Shown: piece after piece, positions 1-9,753 of the stretch | Layout of the letters: every line of letters begins with the position of its first letter | Position numbering within the stretch: position 1 is the first letter of the stretch | Origin: Pseudomonas sp. Irchel 3E20 | Lineage (GTDB): Bacteria > Pseudomonadota > Gammaproteobacteria > Pseudomonadales > Pseudomonadaceae | Direction of reading: 5' to 3' | Assembly: GCF_900187645.1 (NCBI RefSeq) | Contig: NZ_FYEE01000009.1 | Coordinates: 169,066-233,065 of the forward strand | Length of the DNA: 64,000 nucleotides | Position numbers and translations under genes: made by a program | The notes under the pieces: generated by a model | What the model was told of the DNA's origin: nothing | Database searches by the model: none | What the model saw: only the letters and a program-made list of their open reading frames with translations

Positions 1-961
1 GGAGGGAGCCCGCTGCCAGGCGCCGCCATGTCCCCTGGCTGTGCACTTGCCGACGCGCAACCTGTTGGGCATTGAGGTGCTGACGGGCACGCTGCTCACC
101 CTGGGTGGTGTCCGTCCAGGCGTAAGGGCCGGCCGTGTCCTGGTCCACACAGCCGCTGATGCCCGTGTCGCCCTGTGCGTGCGCTGACAACAATGAATGG
201 CTGCGGTAGTCCCAGCTTTGGCGCTGTACCTGCCCCACCCTCCAACGTTGTTCTTCTGCCCAGTGCTGAACACTGTCCTCTGCCTCGGTGACGTCGCTGC
301 GGTGAAAACGCACCGATACCGGGGCATGCGGGGCCAGTTTGCTGTTGCTGTCGGTCAGCACCAAGGTATGGCTGCCCAGGCTGGGGGCCTGGGCATCGCC
401 GAGATGCTCAACGTGATAGGCAATGCCTTCCTCAGCCAGCAAGCGCTGCACAAACGCCAGGTCACTTTCCTGATATTGAGTCGTCAGGCTGCGCTTGCGG
501 TACACGCCCGGATCCGCCAGGGCCCAGCGCCACCGCGGCTGAACCACGCCCTGGCTATAGAACCCGAAGATTTGCTCGCAAATCTGCATCACAGTCAGGT
601 CATGAAAGGCGTAGCTGTCTTGCCGGTGTTGCAGCAGGCTCAGCCACGGCTCGATACGCAACTGATAACGGGCCAAGCCCCCATTGCTGCCAACGCGGGT
701 GCAATGGCTGACATGCCCATGAAAGGCCCGCATATCCGTGCGCGAGTCAGCACACTGCATCTGCAACAACACCGGTGCGCCGACCAGTTGCTCAATAGGC
801 AAACGCTCGTCTGCGGACAAGGCACTGAGTTGCAAGCAATAGCCTTGCTGGTCCAGCGCCTCCCAACCGTCGAGGTACTCGGCGACCAGCGCGTCTGCGC
901 CCAAAGGGGTGTGCAGTTGCAAGAGGCGTTGCTGTTGCGTTAAGGCGGTGGAGAACGTCAC
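1..961 (-). CDS. vgrG: VgrG (TssI) spike protein, C-terminus cut by window edge
   Basis: N-terminal 320 codons of a T6SS spike protein; the C-terminus lies beyond position 1. The reading frame starts at GTG 959-961, preceded by GGAAGG about 6 bases upstream; the nearby ATG at 968 is out of frame. The protein shows the gp27/VgrG fold signatures: an early LVG.PV.L.M strand, FHGHVS, Y.L..EPWL.LL..R.D and Y.ESD.AFV.RLLAEEGI.Y. VgrG trimers sit on the Hcp tube under a PAAR tip and carry effectors. It lies 22 bp downstream of tssH and is the last gene visible in the leftward operon. Any C-terminal effector domain or downstream cargo gene cannot be judged from this window. Confidence 0.93.
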   Translation of the reverse strand, partial: MTFSTALTQQQRLLQLHTPLGADALVAEYLDGWEALDQQGYCLQLSALSADERLPIEQLVGAPVLLQMQCADSRTDMRAFHGHVSHCTRVGSNGGLARYQLRIEPWLSLLQHRQDSYAFHDLTVMQICEQIFGFYSQGVVQPRWRWALADPGVYRKRSLTTQYQESDLAFVQRLLAEEGIAYHVEHLGDAQAPSLGSHTLVLTDSNSKLAPHAPVSVRFHRSDVTEAEDSVQHWAEEQRWRVGQVQRQSWDYRSHSLLSAHAQGDTGISGCVDQDTAGPYAWTDTTQGEQRARQHLNAQQVARRQVHSQGTWRRLAAGSL

Positions 962-983
962 AGGTCATCCTTCCCGATGGAGT

Positions 984-3644
984 TCACTTGATCTGGTAGG
1001 TAAAGCCGCGCTTATTGGCACCGACTTTGATTCGAGACAGCGCCTGCCCCTCGGCCATGCGTGCCAGAACGGCGTCGGCGATTTCCGGAAGCAGGCTGCC
1101 ATTGATGATCTGGTCAACGGCACGGGCGCCGATGTCCACTTCAGTGCAACGCACCAGCAATGACTCAACCAGCGCATCGTCGTAGTGGAACTCAGCTTGG
1201 TGATTGGCCTCGACACGGCGACCGACGCGATCCAGTTTCAAACGGATAATCGCGGCCAACGACTCATCGTTGATCGGGTAATAAGGCACCACATCCATGC
1301 GCCCCAGAAAGGCAGGCTTGAAGGTCTTGTACAGCGTGGGGCGGATCAGCTCCGACAACTGTTTGACATCCGGCAGTTCATCGGGCGTTTTGTTGAGGCA
1401 TGCCTGCATGATTAGCGACGAGGCGGTATTGCTGGTGAGGATTATCAGCGTGTTACGAAAGTCGATTTCGCGGCCTTCGGCGTCGTCCAACACGCCTTTA
1501 TCAAACACCTGATAAAACAGTTCGAGCACATCCGGGTGAGCCTTTTCTACTTCGTCGAGCAGCACCACGCTGTACGGGTTACGTCGCACGGCTTCGGTCA
1601 GTTGCCCGCCTTCGCCGTAACCGACATACCCGGGCGGCGAGCCTTTGAGCCCCGAAACGCTGTGCGCCTCCTGGTATTCACTCATGTTGAAGGTAATCAA
1701 CTTGCGTTCGCCACCGTACAGCGCATCGGCCAAGGCCAGAGCGGTCTCAGTCTTGCCTACGCCGGAAGGTCCGACGAACAGGAATACCCCCTTGGGTTTG
1801 CTGGGGTCTTCAAGATAAGCACGCGCGGTACGCACCCGCTGTGCGATAGCGGCCAAGGCGTGGGGCTGACCGATCACCCGGGTCTCCAGTACGTCACCTA
1901 AAGTGCGCACCGTGCGAATTTCGTCCTTGACCATCTTGCCCAAAGGAATGCCAGTCCATGCGCAAACCACCTGGGCAATGACATTGGCGTCAACCTGCAA
2001 GGGCAGTAACGGACTTTCCCCTTGCACCTTGGCCAAGGCGCCCAAGGCCTCGTCCAGCTCCAATCGCAGCGGCGACACGGAAACTTTTTTACGCCCTGGC
2101 GCAGGAGGATTGATCGAGGAAGGTGCCTGCTCTAATTCGGCTCGCAGTTCAGCGATACGTTGGACCAGCGAGGCTTCTTGCTGCCAAAGCGCATTGGCCT
2201 CGTCCAACTGTTGGGTCAGCGTCTGCGATTGCGCTTGCAACTCAATCAAGCGTTTCTCATGCTGTGCGCCACTGGCTAGCTCACGGTTCAAGGCCTGGCG
2301 CTGGACCTCCAGTTGCTCCAACTGTTTCTGAAGATCGGCAATCAGCGCGGGCCGTACTCCTTGGCTCAAGGCGACCCTTGAACAAGCCGTGTCTAACACG
2401 CTAACGGCCTTGTCCGGCAGTTGCCGGGCGCTGATATAGCGATGCGACAGCCGCACCGCTTCAGTGACCGCCTCATCCAGCACGCGGACATTGAAGTGCC
2501 GCTCCATCAATGGAACCAACGCTCGTAACATCGCGGCCGCTACCGGCTCAGACGGCTCATCCACTTTGACCATCTGAAAGCGACGGGCCAGTGCCGCATC
2601 TTTCTCAAAATACTTTTTGTACTCGGACCATGTGGTGGCCGCCAAAGTACGCAGCTCCCCGCGCGCCAAGGCAGGCTTGAGCAGATTGGCAGCATCATTT
2701 TGCCCAGCCGTGCCCCCGGCACCGATCAACGTGTGGGCTTCGTCGATAAACAGAATGATGGGGACCGGGTGCTTTTTGACTTCTTCAATGACGTTTTTAA
2801 GGCGCAGTTCAAACTCACCTTTGACGCTGGCCCCGGCTTGCAGCAACCCCATGTCCAACGCCAGCAATTCAACGCCCAGCAACGCGCTAGGCACATCGCC
2901 GGCGACGATGGCGTGCGCCAGTCCTTCGGCAACGGCCGTCTTGCCCACACCGGCTTCGCCGGTGAGGATCGGGTTGTTTTGCCGCCGGCGCATGAGGATG
3001 TCGATCACCTGGCGAATTTCCATCTCACGCCCGATTACCGGGTCCAGTAGCCCGTCACGGGCGCGCTGGGTCAGGCTGGTGGTGAACTGATCCAGCGCCG
3101 GTGTTTTCACCCGCACAGCGGCCCCCTCACTGGCCTCTCCTTCAGGCGTAGCCCCGCTGACATGATCCTGCTCCTGGGAGCCTTCGGTGAAGCGATCGAA
3201 ATGAGCCCTAAGGTCTTCAGGCGACAACTGCGCCAGAACTGTCGAACTACGAGTCGCCCGTTGCGCCAGGGCCGGCTGGGTCAGTAATGCGAGGAGTAAG
3301 TGACCGCTACGAATAGCCCCGTCCTGTGCTTCCAGAGAGGCAATCAGCCAGGCACTTTCGAGCCATACCGGCAGTTGCATCGAGAACACCGGGGTGCGGG
3401 TGTTACCGTCGCGTAGCGTGCCCAGCTCCTGACTGAGTTCCGCCTCCAGTTGCTCCAGGCTCAAGCCGCTGCGCTTGACGATGACGGACACATCACTGTG
3501 GCGCTGCTCCAGCAAGGCCAACAACAGATGTTCAACCTCCACCTCAAAATGCCCGCGCGCCCGACAACGGCTGGCGGCTTGTTCGGCGGCTTGACGGCAG
3601 GTGGTGTTGAGTTTGGCGATCAGGGTTTTCAGTGAAATGCTCAT
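984..3644 (-). CDS. tssH: TssH / ClpV, T6SS sheath-disassembly AAA+ ATPase
   Basis: 886 residues, normal for ClpV. It has a Clp N-domain, a first AAA+ module with Walker A GEAGVGKTA and Walker B ILFIDEAHTLIGAGG, a coiled-coil middle domain (about residues 410-510), a second AAA+ module with Walker A GPSGVGKTE, and the Clp C-terminal D2-small domain. Family knowledge: the hexamer extracts and unfolds contracted TssB/TssC sheath so that it can be reused. It follows tssG by 52 bp and precedes vgrG in the same leftward operon. A ClpB identity is unlikely because of the T6SS context and the ClpV-like N-terminus (MSISLKTLIAKLN). Confidence 0.97.
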   Translation of the reverse strand: MSISLKTLIAKLNTTCRQAAEQAASRCRARGHFEVEVEHLLLALLEQRHSDVSVIVKRSGLSLEQLEAELSQELGTLRDGNTRTPVFSMQLPVWLESAWLIASLEAQDGAIRSGHLLLALLTQPALAQRATRSSTVLAQLSPEDLRAHFDRFTEGSQEQDHVSGATPEGEASEGAAVRVKTPALDQFTTSLTQRARDGLLDPVIGREMEIRQVIDILMRRRQNNPILTGEAGVGKTAVAEGLAHAIVAGDVPSALLGVELLALDMGLLQAGASVKGEFELRLKNVIEEVKKHPVPIILFIDEAHTLIGAGGTAGQNDAANLLKPALARGELRTLAATTWSEYKKYFEKDAALARRFQMVKVDEPSEPVAAAMLRALVPLMERHFNVRVLDEAVTEAVRLSHRYISARQLPDKAVSVLDTACSRVALSQGVRPALIADLQKQLEQLEVQRQALNRELASGAQHEKRLIELQAQSQTLTQQLDEANALWQQEASLVQRIAELRAELEQAPSSINPPAPGRKKVSVSPLRLELDEALGALAKVQGESPLLPLQVDANVIAQVVCAWTGIPLGKMVKDEIRTVRTLGDVLETRVIGQPHALAAIAQRVRTARAYLEDPSKPKGVFLFVGPSGVGKTETALALADALYGGERKLITFNMSEYQEAHSVSGLKGSPPGYVGYGEGGQLTEAVRRNPYSVVLLDEVEKAHPDVLELFYQVFDKGVLDDAEGREIDFRNTLIILTSNTASSLIMQACLNKTPDELPDVKQLSELIRPTLYKTFKPAFLGRMDVVPYYPINDESLAAIIRLKLDRVGRRVEANHQAEFHYDDALVESLLVRCTEVDIGARAVDQIINGSLLPEIADAVLARMAEGQALSRIKVGANKRGFTYQIK

Positions 3645-3696
3645 CGTGCGTCCTAGATAAATGTCGTGGTCAAGCCGTCAGCGTTGCCCCACGTGT

Positions 3697-4779
3697 TCAA
3701 TGCAATGTGACGATCTGGTAACGGGCATCGGTGCGATCCATGTGTTGCGCCTGGGTGACCAGGAACGCATCCCTGCCCAACCGTCTGCTGCCTATTGGTG
3801 ACAGGGTTACCCCGCCCACCTGATCGGCTTTCAGGACCAGGCACACCTCAAACTCCAGGCTGCTGCCGACCATCAAGGTCAGCCATGTTGCCAACGCCTT
3901 AGCGGCGTTCGCACCGGGCAAAAAGTCATCAAACGTTTCGCGTAACAGCGGCCCTACCCATAAGCGCATGCGCAAATCGCGCTGCCAGACCCGCCCACCG
4001 ACCAAGGCATTGCGCCCTAATGTCAAGCCGGGGGCGCCCAGGAAAGAGCGTTGATCCGTTGGTACCGAATGCCAACCGCCAACAAACTGCTCAATTCGTA
4101 TGGGTACCTGGAAATATTCGCTGAGTACGCGTTGTAAATACGTCACCGACAACGGCCGATGGCCGATGGCCCCGCTGTAGAACGCAAGGGCTGGGTCGGA
4201 TACACCGCCCGATGCGGGGTCGTTGGAAAGAGAGCGTTGAGTCAAGCCGGTTAAGGCTTGGGTCAACGGCAGAAAACGCCCCTGGCGATCCAACTCGTAC
4301 TGCAAAGCGAGTCGGTACTTCTTCCACGCGCCGTAAAACAACGCCGTGGCGCGGTTGCTGAAGATGTCCAGAAAAGCTCGCGCAGCCCGATCGCGATGGA
4401 CCAACTCCCGCTCGCCCAGGCGCTCGGTGTAGGACAGAGGTAACGCTCCCTGCCCTCCCAATAGGCCAAAAAACGCCGGCGTCAGTGACACAGAATCAAG
4501 ATGACCCTGAAAATGCGCCTGCCATCGTTCAACACGTTCCAGCCCCTGTTCGGGGGTGTTTGCCAACACCTCCATCCGTTCAAGCTCACTGGCCGGAAAG
4601 CCCAAGGCTAATGTGTTGTGAAATTGCAGCCGCTTACCCACCACGTCGCCGGGTCGATCGCCCTGCCCAACAAACAGATGCTCAAGCACCCTAACCGCCT
4701 GAAAAAACTCATAGCGATAAGGTTGCTCGACCATCCGAGCGATCACACCAGTATCGAGTCGCCGCTTCGGGGTTGGCAT
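3697..4779 (-). CDS. tssG: TssG, T6SS baseplate wedge protein
   Basis: 360 residues with typical TssG features: the N-terminal MVEQPYRYEFFQAVRVLEHL signature, LPLSYTERLGERE, and DFLPG near the C-terminus. In the family, one TssG joins two TssF and one TssE in each baseplate wedge. ATG 4779 has a strong GAGGAGG Shine-Dalgarno 6 bases upstream. The start overlaps the 3' end of tssF by 37 bp, which suggests translational coupling. Confidence 0.96.
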   Translation of the reverse strand: MPTPKRRLDTGVIARMVEQPYRYEFFQAVRVLEHLFVGQGDRPGDVVGKRLQFHNTLALGFPASELERMEVLANTPEQGLERVERWQAHFQGHLDSVSLTPAFFGLLGGQGALPLSYTERLGERELVHRDRAARAFLDIFSNRATALFYGAWKKYRLALQYELDRQGRFLPLTQALTGLTQRSLSNDPASGGVSDPALAFYSGAIGHRPLSVTYLQRVLSEYFQVPIRIEQFVGGWHSVPTDQRSFLGAPGLTLGRNALVGGRVWQRDLRMRLWVGPLLRETFDDFLPGANAAKALATWLTLMVGSSLEFEVCLVLKADQVGGVTLSPIGSRRLGRDAFLVTQAQHMDRTDARYQIVTLH

Positions 4780-6575
4780 CGAAGGACCTCCTCACCGCTG
4801 TGTTTGGATATCAGCACCAGTTGCGTGAAGCTGTTGGCGTGAACGTAAAGCCCAAAGAAGTGATCCAGCACCTGGGCAAAGATATGCAGGCCGATACCGA
4901 CAAGGCTTTCATCATCGATCACCAACCGTATTTCGGTCCCGCGCGCCACGCTGGCGAAGTATTTTCCGGGCAGCCAGGCTGTGACCGGGCGGTGGTTTAG
5001 CTCGTGTATACCTTCGATTTGCCGGGCGGTCGTGGCTGAACGCTGCAAGTCGTAGAGCTTGAGCATTTCGCGAAACGCAGCAGCCCCCCCCTCGACCAGC
5101 GATAGGTGGTTGAGCGACAAATGGGAAATCAAGCGCCATTGCGCGCCGCGATCACAGGCAAAACGCACGGCTGCCGTAGGTTTGCGCAACAGCGAAATAC
5201 GCTGTGCCAGGGAGCCACCGGGCATACGTAAATCTCCGCTCGGCACGCCATAGGCGAGTTGCTCAGGGAGATTGCGATTGCTGCAGGTCAGCTCCAGGCT
5301 TAATGACGAATTGCCTGGAGAAATGGGGTCCATGTCAGGATCGACTATGGTCAATTGCAGTTCATGACCAGGGCTTTTACGCGCCAGATTTTCATCCCGG
5401 TGTGCCACCCAGTAAAGACCGTTACGCTCTTGGCATTCGCCGTGGTGCAACGAATAGAATGGCCGGATCTCACTCTGGGATTCTCCACCTGCTGTTTCGG
5501 TGGCACGGGTGACTGATTCGATGGCATGCACTTCAAACGCAGACGCCGCTTGTTGGTCTGCGACAACGCTGTATGAGACAGCCTGGTGCGATACCAAAAT
5601 AGGACGTGCGTGCTGTCGAAACAGGTTCACCACCGGCGTACAGTGCAAGCGCACGTTGGCGGCGGATAGCCCTTCCAGCAGCCGCGAAGCGGTCGAACCT
5701 GGAAGCACATCGCTGAGCAATAGATGCAGCGTGAAACGCCGGCCTTGAGCACCGCTCAAATCGCAGTCATAGAAACCAAATTTCTCTGGAAACGCGAAAA
5801 ATTCCGTCAATAACCGATACGCCGGATGGGCGCGCGCCGGCCAATCAATCAGCGCCTCATTCTCGGCAAAACCAACACTTTTCATCGGTGACGCGCAGAG
5901 TGCCTGCCATTGCCCGCTGTCGCTCGACTCGAGATAGGCCTTTGCGACATTCAGCGCGAGCACATCGCGCAGCACTGCACAAAACGAAGGTTCACCGTCG
6001 ATAAACAATCGAACATGATCCAGCCCCAGCTCTCGCATGGAGCCATGAGTAGACTGGAGCTCGAAGGTAATTGAAAGCTGGGCGCTGGCCTTGAGGGGTA
6101 TTTGCACAGCTCGGGGTGCCTGGACCAAAGGGCTAAAACGCGCCGATGCAATGCGCAATGGCGCCAAAGTCACGTCGTAGACTGTGCGAAACCGACATTC
6201 CACACCCCGCACAGGACGGGACAACAACTCCGATCCGCGCGGTAATGTCACGCATTCGGACAGCTTCCCCGCACCGTCACCGAGATCGAACGCGGTAATC
6301 GAGCATGCAGGAAAGGGTCGCAAATAGTGCGGGTACAGCACTTGCAGCAGTGCTTCGGTAAATTCGGGGTAATCGTCTTCGATCTTTTTCGAGATGCGTG
6401 CGCCCATTAGGGCAAACGATTGAATCATCCGCTCGACATGGGGGTCTTCACTGACGTCGCCGGCCAGCAACAACCGACCGGCAATTTTCGGATAACGTTC
6501 AGAAAACTGACGAGAGTAACCGCGCAGGAAAGCCAGCTCGCGTTCGTAAAACGGCAGGAGATCGTCCATGGACAT
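4743..6575 (-). CDS. tssF: TssF, T6SS baseplate wedge protein
   Basis: 610 residues, standard TssF size. It opens with LLPFYERELAFLRGYSRQFSERYPKIAGRL and the VERMIQSFALMGARI.KKI.DDYPEFTEALL.VLYPHYLRP region that defines the VasA/ImpG family. The ATG directly follows the tssE stop (TAAATG). Known role: baseplate wedge component in a TssE-F-G-K assembly. Nothing looks truncated; every region expected of the family is present. Confidence 0.97.
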   Translation of the reverse strand: MSMDDLLPFYERELAFLRGYSRQFSERYPKIAGRLLLAGDVSEDPHVERMIQSFALMGARISKKIEDDYPEFTEALLQVLYPHYLRPFPACSITAFDLGDGAGKLSECVTLPRGSELLSRPVRGVECRFRTVYDVTLAPLRIASARFSPLVQAPRAVQIPLKASAQLSITFELQSTHGSMRELGLDHVRLFIDGEPSFCAVLRDVLALNVAKAYLESSDSGQWQALCASPMKSVGFAENEALIDWPARAHPAYRLLTEFFAFPEKFGFYDCDLSGAQGRRFTLHLLLSDVLPGSTASRLLEGLSAANVRLHCTPVVNLFRQHARPILVSHQAVSYSVVADQQAASAFEVHAIESVTRATETAGGESQSEIRPFYSLHHGECQERNGLYWVAHRDENLARKSPGHELQLTIVDPDMDPISPGNSSLSLELTCSNRNLPEQLAYGVPSGDLRMPGGSLAQRISLLRKPTAAVRFACDRGAQWRLISHLSLNHLSLVEGGAAAFREMLKLYDLQRSATTARQIEGIHELNHRPVTAWLPGKYFASVARGTEIRLVIDDESLVGIGLHIFAQVLDHFFGLYVHANSFTQLVLISKHSGEEVLRCQPRSGDSILV

Positions 6576-7064
6576 TTACTCACTCACCGCCAAGCGGCGG
6601 GTTTTACTGACGCGGTACTGCAAAGTGCTGGGCTGCAGTAATGCATCGAAACTGACAGGTTCACGTGCCGGATGAACAATCAACATTGCGCTGATCGAGA
6701 AGCGCAAGCCCCCCGAAGCACGTCGGTGCTTATCCAGAGATACACGGATATCCTTCAGACGCGTCTCGTGCAGGGCGATGGCTTTTTCCAACGCCGTACA
6801 GATAAACGCACGGTCCACAGAACTCGCCAGGCTACGGCTTGATACATCGCGCAAGCCATAGGTCATCAATGACGCCTGGCAATGTGGGAACTCTTTTAAA
6901 ACGTCTTCTTCCATGACCAAGCGACTGTTGAGCAAAGCCTCAACATCCAGCGCCACGGACTCCTTGAACTGCTCCAGGGTGTGCCGAGTAAATTTACCCT
7001 GAGCAACGCTATGCGGTGCCTCATCAAAGAGCTTTTCCAGCAGGCTAGGTTCGTATCCTTTCAC
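6576..7064 (-). CDS. tssE: TssE, gp25-like T6SS baseplate protein
   Basis: 162 residues of the GPW/gp25 family. Visible features are the N-terminal SLLEKLF block, LNSR and YGLRDV motifs and the C-terminal beta-rich LRFSISAML region. TssE nucleates sheath polymerisation at the baseplate. Translation starts at GTG 7062-7064, with AAGGA 10 bases upstream; no ATG in a suitable place competes. It lies between hcp and tssF, abutting tssF. Confidence 0.93.
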   Translation of the reverse strand: MKGYEPSLLEKLFDEAPHSVAQGKFTRHTLEQFKESVALDVEALLNSRLVMEEDVLKEFPHCQASLMTYGLRDVSSRSLASSVDRAFICTALEKAIALHETRLKDIRVSLDKHRRASGGLRFSISAMLIVHPAREPVSFDALLQPSTLQYRVSKTRRLAVSE

Positions 7065-7174
7065 TCAGAAGTAGTCCTTTGGTCCGAGAAATACTCACCC
7101 AGAGCCATGCAGAAAATGTTTTGGAAAAGTAGTTCGAGGCCATGACCACGCCATGGCCCGAATTAACCCGTCAA

Positions 7175-7678
7175 TCAGACCGCAAACGATTTGTCGTTCT
7201 TGGTCAAGCTCCACGCACCCTGGGTGTTGCCTTGCTGGCCGCCACCACTGGCTTTCTGGGTGTAGCGCCATTGCACGGCGGCATACTTCAATCTGAACGT
7301 TTCCATAGGCTCCTGTCCCGCCACTACTTTAGGCGCGATACTGGCTACCACAGCGTTTTTCAAATCGATCGCCAAATACTTCACGCGCTGACCTTCGCCG
7401 TCCCGCTTAAAGAACTCGATGGTGATTTCTTTGAAGGTGGTTCCACTGGACGCTGCTTCATACAACTGCGGGCTGGTGACATCCATGGTCTTGGTGAACT
7501 CCATCGCATCGTGTTCGCAACGTTCGGCAGTATTACCACCGGTTGCGGACGCCGTTGACGATTTTGGTTGGCGAATTTCATGCACCCAAGAATCGATTTC
7601 CAACCAATCCGCGTGGTCCTTATCCAGAGACTCACCCTTCACATCCGGCTGTCCAATTTTGAGGTAGATGTCTTTCAT
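7175..7678 (-). CDS. hcp: Hcp (TssD), T6SS inner-tube protein
   Basis: 167 residues from ATG 7678 (AAGGA 7 bases upstream); an in-frame ATG at 7711 is further out and has no site. The sequence MKDIYLKIG, GES.D.DH.DWLEI.SW, the central F.K.MDV.SP.L..A...GT and the C-terminal Y..V.W.YT are characteristic of Hcp. Hexameric rings stack into the expelled tube and can chaperone small effectors. It sits between tssC (41 bp upstream) and tssE, followed by a gap of about 110 bp without a gene. Its placement inside the structural operon is typical of this cluster type. Confidence 0.97.
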   Translation of the reverse strand: MKDIYLKIGQPDVKGESLDKDHADWLEIDSWVHEIRQPKSSTASATGGNTAERCEHDAMEFTKTMDVTSPQLYEAASSGTTFKEITIEFFKRDGEGQRVKYLAIDLKNAVVASIAPKVVAGQEPMETFRLKYAAVQWRYTQKASGGGQQGNTQGAWSLTKNDKSFAV

Positions 7679-7719
7679 TACTTCGTCCTTTTTTAGGGAG
7701 GGTTGATGCAACAGTCACT

Positions 7720-9210
7720 CTATGCCTTCACGCCTGCAGGCAACTCCGCGACCAGACGCAGAGATACCGACAGTTCGTCAAGTTGGTAATGGGGACGTAG
7801 GAACGCCACAGCGCGAAATACACCAGGACGCCCGGGCACTTCAGAAACCTGAATAGACGCTTCACGCAAGGGATATTGGGCTTTGGCCTCTTGGCTAGCG
7901 TTGTCATTGAGCAGCACGTATTGGCTGATCCAGGTGTTTAGAAAGGTTGAAACGCTGGACACCGAAGCAAAACTGCCAATTTTGTCGCGCATCATCGACT
8001 TAAGGTAATGAGCAATTCGCGACACCGCGAAGATGTACTGCAATTGCGAGGAGAGCAGCGCGTTGGCGTTTGCCGCGTCCGTGTTGTACTTACGCGGCTT
8101 TTGCAATGACTGCGCGCCAAAAAAAGCCGCGTAATCGGTGTTCTTGCAATGCACTAGGGAAATAAAGCCCAGGTCGCTGAGTTCTTTTTCACGGCGGTCA
8201 GTGATGGCCACTTCAGTCGGGCATTTAAGCGCTACTTCACCATCATCGGTGTTGAAGGTATGAGTCGGCAGTCCTTCCACCAGTCCCCCCCCCTCAACAC
8301 CCCTAATTGCGGCACACCATCCGAAGTTTTCAAATGCTTGCGTAAGACGTACGCCGTGCGCGTAAGCAGCGTTACACCACAGGTAACGGGAATGGTCACG
8401 ACCATCTACATCCTCTACGAAAGGGAAGCTGTCGATAGTGATGCCATCAATAGGGTTGTACGGTAGGCGCCCAAGAAAGCGCGGTAACACCAAGCCTACA
8501 TAGCGGGCGTCTTCCGAATCGCGCAAGGATTTCCACTTGGCGTATTCAACCGTATCAAACACCTTGGCCATATCGCGCGGACGGCCCAGGTCAGCAAAAC
8601 TCTCCAGCCCAAGCAGTTCCGGCGCAGGCGCAGTGATGAATGGCGCGTGGGCGGCAGCCGCGACATGGGACATTTGTTCAAGGAAGTACAGGTCTTCTGG
8701 TTGGCGGGTGATCGCATAGTCACCAATCAACGCACCAAACGGCGCACCACCAAAGGTGCCAAACTCTTCCTCGTAGATCTTCTTGAACAGCGAGCTTTGG
8801 TCGAACTCCAACGCTGCTTTAAAGTCGCGCATCAACTCTTTTTTCGAGGCGTTGAAGACCTTGATTTTTATCATGGCCCCGGTAGTCGACTCAGTAACTA
8901 AATGGTGCAAACCACGCCAACTGGATTCGAGCTGCTGAAATTCTGCAGCATGCATGACCAGCGAAAGCTGTTCCGAAAGCATCCGATCCAACTCAGCAAT
9001 ACGCGCATCTAGGCTACGGGCAAGGTTTTCCGACACCACGACCGTACCCTGCATGACCTCAGCAACTAATTCTGCGATCAGGTCACGGGCTCGAAGGTGC
9101 TCCGACTCTGATTTAGCAATCTTGCTTTGCTCGACAACCTGGTCCAGCAGGCTCGCACCTTCATTTAACGTCGGCGCACTCACATCACCAAGAGCATTTG
9201 CAGTGTTCAT
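7720..9210 (-). CDS. tssC: TssC, large T6SS sheath subunit
   Basis: 496 residues, the usual length. It contains the invariant sheath regions SSWRGLHHLV.......IKV.N, the EEFG.FGG.PFG.LIGDY block, LPRFLGRLPYNP, and the C-terminal FLRPHYQLDELSVSLRLVAELP. TssC heterodimerises with TssB and forms the contractile sheath. Its ATG overlaps the tssB stop by 4 bp (ATGA), as expected for stoichiometric co-translation. Confidence 0.98.
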   Translation of the reverse strand: MNTANALGDVSAPTLNEGASLLDQVVEQSKIAKSESEHLRARDLIAELVAEVMQGTVVVSENLARSLDARIAELDRMLSEQLSLVMHAAEFQQLESSWRGLHHLVTESTTGAMIKIKVFNASKKELMRDFKAALEFDQSSLFKKIYEEEFGTFGGAPFGALIGDYAITRQPEDLYFLEQMSHVAAAAHAPFITAPAPELLGLESFADLGRPRDMAKVFDTVEYAKWKSLRDSEDARYVGLVLPRFLGRLPYNPIDGITIDSFPFVEDVDGRDHSRYLWCNAAYAHGVRLTQAFENFGWCAAIRGVEGGGLVEGLPTHTFNTDDGEVALKCPTEVAITDRREKELSDLGFISLVHCKNTDYAAFFGAQSLQKPRKYNTDAANANALLSSQLQYIFAVSRIAHYLKSMMRDKIGSFASVSSVSTFLNTWISQYVLLNDNASQEAKAQYPLREASIQVSEVPGRPGVFRAVAFLRPHYQLDELSVSLRLVAELPAGVKA

Positions 9211-9710
9211 ACATCCCCCTTGGATTCGCGACGAATCGCGGCCATCTGTTCAGTGTTCGTCAGCACGTCGCTGAGTACATCCTCAAGGGTCTCGTTGGTT
9301 GAGATCTTGTTGCGCATGTCTGCCAGCTTGCTGCGGGCCTCATGTAGTTTATGCAGTGCTGGCACCTGACGAATGAGGGCCTCTGGCCCAAAATCTTCCA
9401 GCGACTGAAAGTTCAAGGTCACGCCAAACTCGCCTTCTCCCGTCAGGGCATTAGCCACCCGATACGTAGCGCGTGGCGCCATTGCTGCCATAACCTCGTC
9501 AAAATTATCCCGATCGAGCGACACAAATTTGCGATCCTTCGGCCGTGCCAAAGGTGTTTCCGGATTTCCGGAAAAATCACCCAAAACCCCGACCACGAAG
9601 GGCAACTCTTTTTGCTCGATGGCATCGCCAATCTCAACGTCGTAGGTCAGTTGAATCCTAGGCGCCCGCACCTTTTGCAGGCGTTTTTGCACACTTTCCT
9701 TCTTAGCCAT
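9207..9710 (-). CDS. tssB: TssB, small T6SS sheath subunit
   Basis: 167 residues from ATG 9710 (MAKKESVQK...). An in-frame TTG at 9731 would add seven residues, but the family starts at this MA(K/D) position. Visible motifs are Q.TYDVE.GDA.E.KELPF.VGVLGDFSG, AP.R.FV.LDRDNFDEVMA, and LTF.S.EDF.P.A...QVPAL. The internal ClpV-binding helix region of the partner sheath is in TssC. The gene lies 43 bp downstream of a TPR lipoprotein gene and is followed by tssC with a 4-bp overlap. Confidence 0.97.
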   Translation of the reverse strand: MAKKESVQKRLQKVRAPRIQLTYDVEIGDAIEQKELPFVVGVLGDFSGNPETPLARPKDRKFVSLDRDNFDEVMAAMAPRATYRVANALTGEGEFGVTLNFQSLEDFGPEALIRQVPALHKLHEARSKLADMRNKISTNETLEDVLSDVLTNTEQMAAIRRESKGDV

Positions 9711-9753
9711 AGCAGCTACCGCCTCAATCAAATACTTACTTAAGGGTTCACTC

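Noticed and set aside
197..943. 248-codon open frame on the plus strand over the vgrG region
   Set aside because: It is antisense to a frame with clear VgrG signatures and a good GTG start; the plus-strand product has no recognisable content.
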